Shown here one piece after another: positions 8,426-13,646 of a stretch of DNA of 13,646 nucleotides (position 1 is the stretch's first letter; every line of letters begins with the position of its first letter). The translations under genes were made by a program, and so were the position numbers. The stretch is from CAMYJH01 sp041589735 (GTDB taxonomy: Bacteria; Pseudomonadota; Gammaproteobacteria; HK1), in contig JBFHVA010000080.1 in the NCBI GenBank assembly GCA_041589735.1, positions 1 to 13,646 on the forward strand, given 5' to 3'. The notes beneath the pieces are model-generated. The model saw nothing but the letters and a program-made list of their open reading frames with translations. It was not told the origin of the DNA and did no database searches.

Positions 8426-8597
8426 GCGGGCGAAACGCGTAAGGCGTAACGCCGAGTTTAATCGAACCGTACTCCAGGAGCCCACATGCGGGTGAATTCT
8501 CAGACCAGGCTTTGAAAGGTGTCGTGATTGGTGCTGTCTGCGCCGGTATTTGTTGCCCAGCTCGGAGATAGTAACGGTCTCGCCTGCCGTCGTTTCC

Positions 8598-9227
8598 TCA
8601 GCTCTCCCATTCACTTTTGTGTCGCAATTTGCGCCAGACGGCAAGCACCTTGTTCACGTAGCGGCGGGTTTCCGGATAGGGGGGCACGCGGTTGCCGTAA
8701 CGCTCTACCGCGTTTTCTCCCGCGTTGTAGGCAGCCAGCGCCAGCACCACGTCGTCAAAGCGAATCAGCAAGTCGCGCAGATAGCGCACGCCGCCGTGCA
8801 GGTTACGCACCGGATCGAGGCGGTCGGGGACGCCGTAGCGATTCGCGGTCCCGGGCATAAGCTGCATCAGGCCCACCGCGCCCTTTCGCGACACCGCCGC
8901 GGGGTTGTACGCCGACTCCACTTGAACCACGGCGTGGATAAGATGCGGATCCAGGTGATGATGGCGAGCGACCCGGTCCACCAGCGGGGAGAATCGGCGA
9001 CGGTTTCGGGCGAAATCGTGTTTTTGCGGCCGCGGCTTCGACTTGTAGCCCTTGCCGCGATGTATGAGCACGTAGCCCGGACCCAGGGGACGATCGGCGA
9101 GGTGCACCCGGCCGTGGCGGTCGACGAACTTATAGATGTCGGCGTTCGCGACACCTGTGCCAAAGACGCCGAGTAAAAAGGCCGCCCAAAGCATGACCGC
9201 CCGGGAAGATTTCCCACCGCGGCGCAT
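8598..9227 (-). CDS. Secreted lytic transglycosylase (DUF4124 + SLT domain)
   Basis: This 209-residue protein is predicted to be periplasmic or envelope-bound. A signal peptide with basic start MRRGGK, hydrophobic core LWAAFLLGVFGTG and likely cleavage after ANA (residue 29) is followed by a DUF4124-like segment DIYKFVDRHGRVHLADRP. A family-1 lysozyme-like SLT domain follows at about 80-195. The catalytic glutamate is Glu104 (VQVESAYNP), followed by GAVGLMQLMPGTA and LALAAYNAGENAV, all standard for soluble lytic transglycosylases that cleave peptidoglycan to 1,6-anhydromuramyl products. ATG 9227 is preferred because AGGA lies 5 bases upstream and it gives a proper signal peptide. A start 33 bases earlier adds a non-conserved extension. 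It lies 38 bases after pgpA, probably in the same transcript. Confidence 0.93.
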   Translation of the reverse strand: MRRGGKSSRAVMLWAAFLLGVFGTGVANADIYKFVDRHGRVHLADRPLGPGYVLIHRGKGYKSKPRPQKHDFARNRRRFSPLVDRVARHHHLDPHLIHAVVQVESAYNPAAVSRKGAVGLMQLMPGTANRYGVPDRLDPVRNLHGGVRYLRDLLIRFDDVVLALAAYNAGENAVERYGNRVPPYPETRRYVNKVLAVWRKLRHKSEWES

Positions 9228-9232
9228 GAGAT

Positions 9233-9236
9233 TCCT
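9233..9236 (-). promoter_or_regulatory. Ribosome binding site deciding the transglycosylase start
   Basis: Reading the minus strand, AGGA occurs 5 bases before the ATG at 9227. The alternative upstream ATG at 9260 would put this element inside the coding sequence and displace the signal peptide from the N-terminus. Confidence 0.55.
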
Positions 9237-9265
9237 GGTGACGCATGTGCTTGAACCCATGCATC

Positions 9266-9745
9266 TCAGAATAGACGATACGCAAGCTGTAGCAGGGCCA
9301 GAGCGGCCAGTCCGGCAAGCAGATCATCGAGCATGATCCCGAATCCGCCCCGGACCCGGCGGTCGAGCCAGCCGATGGGCCAGGGCTTGACGATGTCTAA
9401 GAACCTGAACAGAAGAAATCCGGCCAGGATCCAGGCCCAGGCCGGGGGCAGGGCGATCATGGCAACGAGAAAGCCCACGATCTCGTCGAGGACAATGCCC
9501 CCGTGGTCGTGCACTTGAAGATCCCGGGACGTCTTGTCGCAGATCCAAACTCCCGCGAGAAACAAAATTCCGCACACGCCGATGTAATACGGCAGCGGAA
9601 GCGAGGCCATGGAGAGATAAATGAAAACACCGAGCACGGTGCCCGCCGTGCCCGGCGCCACCGGAGCGAGCCCGGCGCCAAAGCCGAAGGCAAGTACGTG
9701 GACGGGATTGCGCAGATCGGGGCGGGGTGCCGGCGGCGTAGGCAA
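9266..9745 (-). CDS. pgpA: Phosphatidylglycerophosphatase A
   Basis: PgpA is an inner-membrane phosphatase that removes phosphate from phosphatidylglycerol phosphate, the last step in making phosphatidylglycerol. From the TTG at 9745 the protein has 159 residues (E. coli about 170). It matches the family from RNPVHVLAFGFGAGLAPVAPGT onward, through VHDHGGIVLDEIVGF (the acidic, metal-binding motif), FRFLDIVKPWPIGWLD and GGFGIMLDDLLAG. About four hydrophobic segments are evident. The TTG start is supported by AGGGG 8 bases upstream and by lying 4 bases after the thiL stop. The frame is open further up into thiL, but that extension (TTTTAARFGRAR and so on) is not conserved. The thiL-pgpA order is common in proteobacteria. 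Confidence 0.93.
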   Translation of the reverse strand: MPTPPAPRPDLRNPVHVLAFGFGAGLAPVAPGTAGTVLGVFIYLSMASLPLPYYIGVCGILFLAGVWICDKTSRDLQVHDHGGIVLDEIVGFLVAMIALPPAWAWILAGFLLFRFLDIVKPWPIGWLDRRVRGGFGIMLDDLLAGLAALALLQLAYRLF

Positions 9746-9749
9746 TGCG

Positions 9750-10706
9750 TTAACCCCTGAAGTGATCGTAAGCCGGGCGCGGCCGAAACGAGCTGCCGTC
9801 GTCGTGGTGGAATTCAAGGCCCGGCTGCTTGTTCACCACGCCGATTTCGGTGATCGAACATCCAAATTGTTCCAGCCTGTTTTCCAACTCGGTTAGCGCC
9901 GCTTGTGGCAGCGTGAAGCAGAGCTCGTAGTCGTCGCCGAAGCTCAAGGCCAGCTCCAGGGCTGAATCGCCTTGTCGCCGGGATCGCATCACCGGTGAAA
10001 GCGGAAGCCGGTCAACGTTTACACTGGCGCCGACGCCGCTTGAGTTGAGAATGTGATTCAGATCCCCTGCAAGTCCATCGGAGAGATCGATTGCCGCAGA
10101 CGCCAGGCCGCGTAGCGCCGCGCCGGCAGCCAGTCGGGGCTCGGGGCGGTCGAGTCGTCTCAGGACGTAATCGGCCTCCTCTGCCGGCAGCGAGAGTTCT
10201 CCTTTTGCCGCCGCAAGCCCGAGACCCGCATCGCCCAGGGTGCCGGTGACGTAGATCCGGTCTTCCGGACGGGCGCCGCTGCGCCTCAATGCCGCGTCCG
10301 GGGTAACGTGACCGATGGCTTCCACGCTGACGACCAGGGGTCCGCGGGTGATTGCGGCGGCCGCCACCTCAATCTCGAATTCTTCAGCGGCTTGCGCGAG
10401 GCCGCGGCGAAATCCCTCGATCCAGGGACCGGACAGCGTCTCGGCGGCCAGCGCGACCGCCACCGCCGAGGGCGCTGCGCCCATGGCCGCGAGATCGCTC
10501 AAATTGACGGCCACCGCCTTATAGGCCACGTCCTCGCTCTTGGCTTCGGCGCGAAAGTGGGCTCCGGATACCAGGGTATCGATCGCGACCACGAGGGCCT
10601 TGTCCCCCGGCGCCGCCATCCGCCAGACGGCCGCGTCGCTGCCGGGGCCCTTGGATTTCACCCTGGCAAGAAGTGATTCGGGACGCATTTCGTTGGCATG
10701 CAGCAT
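9750..10706 (-). CDS. thiL: ThiL homologue (thiamine-monophosphate kinase family), copy B with altered GGDTT motif
   Basis: ThiL phosphorylates thiamine monophosphate to thiamine pyrophosphate using ATP. This 318-residue protein has family length and keeps VAIDTLVSGAHF (40-51), AYKAVAVNLSDLAAMGA (61-77), IYVTGTLGDAG (151-161), AIDLSDGLAGDL (205-216), SFGDDYELCF (256-265) and the C-terminal YDHF. Two signatures are changed. The GIGDDA position reads GPGSDA (20-25), and the near-invariant GGDTT reads AAAIT within EVAAAAITRGP (113-123), so the metal-binding aspartate there is lost. The N-terminal helix is also unusual. It is followed at 4 bases by pgpA, the usual ThiL context, so I keep the symbol, but activity as a homodimer is doubtful. 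It may need copy A (7571-8425). Start at ATG 10706 is uncertain; Met7 is an alternative and neither has a clear Shine-Dalgarno. Confidence 0.88.
   Translation of the reverse strand: MLHANEMRPESLLARVKSKGPGSDAAVWRMAAPGDKALVVAIDTLVSGAHFRAEAKSEDVAYKAVAVNLSDLAAMGAAPSAVAVALAAETLSGPWIEGFRRGLAQAAEEFEIEVAAAAITRGPLVVSVEAIGHVTPDAALRRSGARPEDRIYVTGTLGDAGLGLAAAKGELSLPAEEADYVLRRLDRPEPRLAAGAALRGLASAAIDLSDGLAGDLNHILNSSGVGASVNVDRLPLSPVMRSRRQGDSALELALSFGDDYELCFTLPQAALTELENRLEQFGCSITEIGVVNKQPGLEFHHDDGSSFRPRPAYDHFRG
9754..9758 (-). promoter_or_regulatory. Ribosome binding site supporting the TTG start of pgpA
   Basis: On the minus strand AGGGG lies 8 bases upstream of the TTG at 9745 and overlaps the last codons of the preceding thiL gene. 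It supports coupled translation of thiL and pgpA and selects TTG over the upstream in-frame ATG at 9817. Confidence 0.6.
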
Positions 10707-10752
10707 TGTCGAGAGACGAAGCGTAACCGTTTTCAGCGCCGATCGGGTTTTA

Positions 10753-10761
10753 TGTTATAAC
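10753..10761 (+). promoter_or_regulatory. Possible extended -10 promoter element in a divergent intergenic region
   Basis: The plus strand carries TGTTATAAC, fitting an extended -10 (TGn followed by a 5/6 match to TATAAT), about 115 bases before the small membrane gene at 10876. The core GTTATAAC (10754-10761) is a perfect palindrome, so the same box reads TATAAC toward thiL on the minus strand. No good -35 is found on either side. It lies in the only AT-rich patch of the 10707-10875 gap. This is a weak prediction. Confidence 0.3.
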
Positions 10762-10875
10762 TCCCCGGCCGCATGGATCTGCGATCCGGCTCATCGTTTC
10801 TGGCGACCTTGATTCAAACGCGGTACAAGCAGGTTTAGCTTCGAACCTTATCCCGACAAACTTAAGCATCGGACC

Positions 10876-11055
10876 GTGGACAATACTTTTATCAATATTG
10901 TTTTTCTGATCGTCACCGCGGTCGTGGCCTACCACGGTCTCACCTGGCGTGACGAGAACGGCGAATCCGACTTCGTACGCCTGCTCTTCGGAAGTATTGC
11001 CCTTTTGTTTTTCTTCCGCGTTTTGCTGGTCGACGTGATGGGCGTGTGGGGCTGA
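10876..11055 (+). CDS. Small two-helix membrane protein of unknown function (59 aa)
   Basis: A 59-codon frame begins at GTG 10876 and ends at TGA 11053-11055. The product starts MDNTFINIVFLIVTAVVAYHG and has two hydrophobic segments, at about residues 5-20 and 36-52. They are separated by a hydrophilic loop, WRDENGESDF, suggesting a small inner-membrane protein with a hairpin topology. I do not recognise a family. Support for coding comes from the clean membrane-hairpin composition and from placement between a divergent thiL promoter region and a convergent inverted repeat. Against it, only a poor GGA precedes the GTG and the length is short. The opposite strand also has a longer open frame across this region, but its translation looks like an antisense shadow. 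Confidence 0.55.
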   Translation: MDNTFINIVFLIVTAVVAYHGLTWRDENGESDFVRLLFGSIALLFFFRVLLVDVMGVWG

Positions 11056-11072
11056 GTAGCGGGCGTTAGATT

Positions 11073-11140
11073 GTAGATGGTAGATGGGGTTGGCCGAGGC
11101 GACACAAACGCCCGCCTCCATCTACCGTCGACCATCTACC
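11073..11140. repeat. Inverted repeat built of doubled GTAGATGG units between convergent genes
   Basis: The left arm holds GTAGATGG (11073-11080) directly followed by GGTAGATGG (11079-11087, sharing two bases). The right arm holds CCATCTACC twice (11118-11126 and 11132-11140), separated by GTCGA. Each left unit can pair with either right unit, leaving a loop of roughly 30-50 bases. It occupies most of the 108-base gap between the stops of the 59-residue membrane gene and the TPR gene. It may act as a transcript-end structure or be a copy of a dispersed intergenic repeat. No U-tract is present, so it is not a standard intrinsic terminator. Confidence 0.7.
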
Positions 11141-11163
11141 TTCCACCGTATTCCAGAGTATTC

Positions 11164-11742
11164 TCACTGCTTGTACGTTCGCTGCTGCTGATCGATCTCG
11201 GGGACGCGAAGCACGCGCTGCTCCGGCGGCTTGGCGAGCTCGGCGCGCAGGTATTCGGCGCGATCGCCGATAGTGGGCGGTTTTTCCGGCTGATTGCGTA
11301 AGAAGCGCGTCAGCCAGTGCGGTCCTTCGTTCAGCTCGGGATCGAGCTTCAACGCTTTGTCATAGTCCGCGATCGCCTTCTCGTATTCGCCGATACGATC
11401 GAAGAGTATTCCGCGATTGGCATAGTTCACGCCTATATCCGGCTGCATCGCGATGACCTTGTCGTACTGCGCCAGGGCCTCGTCGAAGCGGTTCAGCTGC
11501 AGCAGGGTCCGGGCCTTGCCGCGAATGGCGAAAACGTGGTGCGGGTTTTCGCGCAGCGCGTCTTCGTATTTCTCGAGCGCGCGCTGATACTCGCTGTCGG
11601 CGAAAAACTGCTCGGCGCGTTTGAACTCGAAATCCCCCGGAGAATGCTCGCGAAGAAATGAATCGTAAAGGCTCCACCCAATCCACAGCGCTGCCAGGGT
11701 GATCGCCGTCCACTTGAGGAATTTGTAAAGCGAGTCATCCAC
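11164..11742 (-). CDS. Membrane-anchored TPR-repeat protein
   Basis: This 192-residue protein has an N-terminal membrane anchor (about residues 8-24, FLKWTAITLAALWIGWS). Three tetratricopeptide repeats follow at about 42-143, seen in the spaced motifs SEYQRALEKYEDALRENP, NRFDEALAQYDKVIAMQP and GEYEKAIADYDKALKLDP. The C-terminal 50 residues are charged and proline-rich. TPRs bind partner proteins, and the anchor suggests a role at the inner membrane facing the periplasm, but no specific function can be assigned. Translation starts at GTG 11742, which overlaps the 3' end of the upstream 80-residue gene by 8 bases. GGAG lies about 10 bases before it, inside that gene. The overlap suggests the two proteins are made together. 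Confidence 0.85.
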   Translation of the reverse strand: MDDSLYKFLKWTAITLAALWIGWSLYDSFLREHSPGDFEFKRAEQFFADSEYQRALEKYEDALRENPHHVFAIRGKARTLLQLNRFDEALAQYDKVIAMQPDIGVNYANRGILFDRIGEYEKAIADYDKALKLDPELNEGPHWLTRFLRNQPEKPPTIGDRAEYLRAELAKPPEQRVLRVPEIDQQQRTYKQ

Positions 11743-11977
11743 CGCCGCCGGACTCCATGACTTTCATCAGGTGGGTATTGAACAGCAGTGAGAACGTCAG
11801 GGAGACAAAAGCCGCAATAACGCGCGCGCGGGTGCGCTGCCCCTGGCGCTCCTGCTCGCTGAGCTCCTTGCCGAGCTTGCGCTCGAGCCGCCTGACGCTC
11901 AAAACCCAGATGAAGTTGCTCACCGGGAAGAACAGCAACAGTGCCAGGACGATAACAGCAATCTCGAAAGGCAGCAT
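11735..11977 (-). CDS. Small membrane protein of unknown function (80 aa)
   Basis: This 80-residue protein has a hydrophobic N-terminal helix (about 5-27, EIAVIVLALLLFFPVSNFIWV). A highly charged middle (RRLERKLGKELSEQERQGQRTRAR, about 29-52) and a second hydrophobic stretch (about 53-67, VIAAFVSLTFSLLFN) follow. The charged middle may form a short cytoplasmic coiled coil between two membrane helices. I do not recognise a named family. The ATG at 11977 is the only good start. GGAA about 11 bases upstream is a weak ribosome site. Its end overlaps the start of the TPR gene by 8 bases, so the pair is probably one translational unit. The coding evidence is the overlap, the length and the sharp helix-charge-helix layout. 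Confidence 0.7.
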   Translation of the reverse strand: MLPFEIAVIVLALLLFFPVSNFIWVLSVRRLERKLGKELSEQERQGQRTRARVIAAFVSLTFSLLFNTHLMKVMESGGGG

Positions 11978-12072
11978 GGGCTTGATTTCCGGTTCGATTC
12001 TCGTCCTTCGGGCCGGTTGGCGCAGACTGAGTCCACCGCCGATCTGGAGCTAACGGGAGCCGATGATAGCGC

Positions 12073-12098
12073 AAAAAAAAGGAGGGACGCGCCCTCCT
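12073..12098 (-). terminator. Intrinsic terminator, second of two after the symporter gene
   Basis: Read on the minus strand, a perfect 7-bp stem AGGAGGG/CCCTCCT (12098-12092 with 12086-12080) closes a 5-base loop. It runs directly into eight T residues (complement of the A-tract 12073-12080). It lies about 100 bases downstream of the symporter stop and just before the promoter region of the 80-residue membrane gene, so it insulates that gene from read-through. Confidence 0.85.
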
Positions 12099-12151
12099 GA
12101 TTTCGATGAGTCTACTGTTGTACAGGGATGCATCGCGTCCCTTTTATCTTG

Positions 12152-12185
12152 AAAACAGTCCGGGGCGGCGAGGCCACCCCGGACT
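12152..12185 (-). terminator. Intrinsic terminator, first of two after the symporter gene
   Basis: A 13-bp stem (arms 12157-12169 and 12173-12185) with a 3-base loop starts 15 bases past the symporter stop. The single DNA mismatch (C12166 against A12176) becomes a G-U pair only in the minus-strand transcript, and four T residues follow on that strand (A-tract 12152-12155). Both points indicate that it acts on the symporter mRNA. Confidence 0.85.
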
Positions 12186-12199
12186 ATTTGAGACGAGTT

Positions 12200-13646
12200 T
12201 TACATCTCGTCGCTGGCTTCGTGGACGTCGCCGATGTCGTCGTAAAGCGCCTCGATTTCTCGCTCAGGCACCGTCGACAACTCCATCTTGTAGGCGAGGA
12301 ACCACATCATGAACACACCAAGAGCCCACCAGAGAATCTGCCAGGCCCAGATCGACGGCATGCCGAAGGTCCAGGTAGCGGCGTCGTTCGGGTTGCCGAA
12401 GATGGTGTTGCCGATGACCGCGCCCGGGCCGATTCCGAAGAAGAACCAGACCAGGGTGATGATCCACGCCACCGGGACCAGGCCCTTCTTGGCCGCGGGC
12501 AAAGACGCATGCTCACGCAGGAAGCTGTGAAACTTCATACGGTGCGTCGTTTCCGCGTCGTTCTGGGTCATGGTCGATACGATGATGGCAATACCCAGAT
12601 TGAAGATAATGCCCCAACCGGCGGAGTGAATGGTCAGCGGCCAGCGTCCCCAGGCCTCGATCCCCAGGTTCTGGCCGATGGTCTCGGTGCAGGTGACCGC
12701 GACTAGACCGGCAATTAGACCCAGGTTACATCCCTGACGCGTCAGCCACGGGAACCAGCATACGGCCATCAAGGACGGCCACATCTGGAAGCCGTAGGCC
12801 ACCGCGAGACCGCCCAGCAGCACCAGAGCGTCACTGGAGGTGGTGGCCACCACCAGCGCGGCCAGCACGATGAGACCCACGCCGATACGACCGAACAGCT
12901 TCTGCTGCAGGTGCGTCGCGTTGGGCATCACGAAGTGCTTGAGCAGGTCGCGGGTGAGCATGCCGCCGGCGGTGGACATGTAGGCCGCGCCGGTGGACTG
13001 CATGGCCGCCAGCGCGCAGACCGCGAGCAGACCGCCAAGCCATCCCGGTGCCAGATGGATGAGCTGCGGCACCAGCATGCCCTGCTTGCCCTCCGACTGC
13101 ATGATGTCGATGCCCCCCAGCCCGGCGCCGAGCACGTTGTTGGTGAGCTCGGGATGCGCCGCGGCGAAGGCGGTATCCGCCCCCAGGAAGTGACCGCCCA
13201 TGCCCTGAAACGCGGTGAACACGAACAGGATCAGGCCGATTCCGAAGGACGAGGCCCACACCTGCTGTGGCGCGAAGGGCTTCGGGCTGTGGTTGGAAAA
13301 GGACCACATGGAGAACGCCGGGGCGGACTGAATGCCCATCAGCGCGAACATGTAGGTCAGGATCATGATGCCCGTCCAGGCGCCGCCGGTGGCCGAGGGC
13401 CCATTGGAGACGAACTGGATCACGCCCGGGATGGCGATGTAATGACTGTAGCCGTCCGGTGTGCGCTTGGTATCCATCTGCGCCAGCGCGGCGATGGCCT
13501 CGTTAAGCCTTCCGAAGCCGCCCACGTAGCTGACCGCAATGATGCCGATGATGATGATACCCATCGCCAGCAGAATGCACTGCAGCGTATCCACGTAAGC
13601 CACGGCGCGAAGGCCGCCGGATGCCACGTAGATGAACACCACCGCC
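12200..13646 (-). CDS. Sodium:solute symporter (SSS family), 5' end outside window
   Basis: This is the C-terminal 481 or so residues of an Na+-coupled symporter of the SSS/SLC5 family, an inner-membrane transporter with the LeuT fold. The visible part begins in a helix ending ASGGLRAVAYVDTLQ, the usual GG-RAV-TD-hallmark of these carriers, so roughly the first four or five helices are missing to the right. At least eight more hydrophobic segments follow. LAAMQSTGAAYMSTAGGMLTRD (visible residues 211-232) matches the helix carrying the Na+-site Ser/Thr pair of PutP-like transporters (here Ser216-Thr217). The sequence ends in an acidic tail (EREIEALYDDIGDVHEASDEM). The substrate cannot be assigned; proline, acetate, pantothenate, sugar and other solutes occur in the family. 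The frame continues past the GTG near 13642, so no start lies in the window. Confidence 0.9.
   Translation of the reverse strand, partial: AVVFIYVASGGLRAVAYVDTLQCILLAMGIIIIGIIAVSYVGGFGRLNEAIAALAQMDTKRTPDGYSHYIAIPGVIQFVSNGPSATGGAWTGIMILTYMFALMGIQSAPAFSMWSFSNHSPKPFAPQQVWASSFGIGLILFVFTAFQGMGGHFLGADTAFAAAHPELTNNVLGAGLGGIDIMQSEGKQGMLVPQLIHLAPGWLGGLLAVCALAAMQSTGAAYMSTAGGMLTRDLLKHFVMPNATHLQQKLFGRIGVGLIVLAALVVATTSSDALVLLGGLAVAYGFQMWPSLMAVCWFPWLTRQGCNLGLIAGLVAVTCTETIGQNLGIEAWGRWPLTIHSAGWGIIFNLGIAIIVSTMTQNDAETTHRMKFHSFLREHASLPAAKKGLVPVAWIITLVWFFFGIGPGAVIGNTIFGNPNDAATWTFGMPSIWAWQILWWALGVFMMWFLAYKMELSTVPEREIEALYDDIGDVHEASDEM

Noticed and set aside
8426..8600. CTGAGA on the minus strand upstream of the ThiL-like gene as a TPP riboswitch
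   Set aside because: The rest of the thi-box, including the conserved second arm with the CTGAT...TGG and TAATACCAGCG-like parts, is absent. Only the hexamer matches, which can occur by chance.
9746..9817. Longer pgpA starting at ATG 9817
   Set aside because: The added 24 residues are coded within the conserved end of thiL, do not resemble PgpA, and the TTG at 9745 has a well-placed AGGGG.
10750..11121. Minus-strand 123-codon frame across the small membrane gene and inverted repeat
   Set aside because: Its translation lacks domain-like features, runs through the intergenic repeat and promoter region, and conflicts with the membrane-hairpin protein on the plus strand.
12125..12146. Plus-strand hairpin GGGATGC-ATC-GCGTCCC followed by TTTTA as a terminator
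   Set aside because: The stem needs a G-U pair and no plus-strand gene lies upstream for it to terminate. It sits between two convincing minus-strand terminators.

Overview
The window reads as chromosomal DNA of a GC-rich gammaproteobacterium. MutH, found with Dam-directed mismatch repair in a subset of Gammaproteobacteria, is the strongest taxonomic cue. The thiL-pgpA pair and gene sequences close to E. coli MutH, PgpA and ThiL agree with it. I see no mobile element, CRISPR array, rRNA or tRNA.

Left block, plus strand (1-6869). The tail of a glutaminyl-peptide cyclotransferase is followed by four tightly packed genes: a transglutaminase/DUF2126 protein, a circularly permuted ATP-grasp ligase, an alpha-E domain protein, and the proteasome-like peptidase Anbu. 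This is the recurrent predicted amidoligase/peptide-tag cluster (ligase, alpha-E scaffold, transglutaminase-type peptidase or amidase, self-compartmentalised protease). Its substrate is unknown. Each member that can be checked keeps its key residues.

Middle block, minus strand, read from right to left (10706-6897): a ThiL homologue, pgpA, a secreted lytic transglycosylase, a second shorter ThiL homologue, and mutH. The most notable feature of the window is here. The two ThiL homologues have lost different signature motifs. The downstream copy keeps GIGDDA and GGDTTRG but has lost the aspartates of the (T/I)DTL and NLSD motifs and altered DLSDGL. The upstream copy keeps IDTL, NLSD, IDLSDGL and GDDYEL but has AAAIT where GGDTT should be and GSDA in place of GDDA. 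This reciprocal decay suggests, but does not prove, a heterodimeric thiamine-monophosphate kinase made from two half-dead subunits. The alternative is that one copy is a pseudoenzyme with a new job beside MutH.

Right block (10707-13646). A gap holding a possible extended -10 precedes a 59-residue, two-helix membrane protein on the plus strand. It converges, across an inverted repeat, on a minus-strand pair: an 80-residue membrane protein and a membrane-anchored TPR protein with overlapping reading frames. Beyond two tandem intrinsic terminators lies the 3' part of a sodium:solute symporter gene that runs off the right edge.

Most genes are closely spaced. The longest gene-free stretches are 11978-12199 (two terminators), 8426-8597 (no convincing signal) and 10707-10875 (divergent promoter region). 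None exceeds 300 bases.
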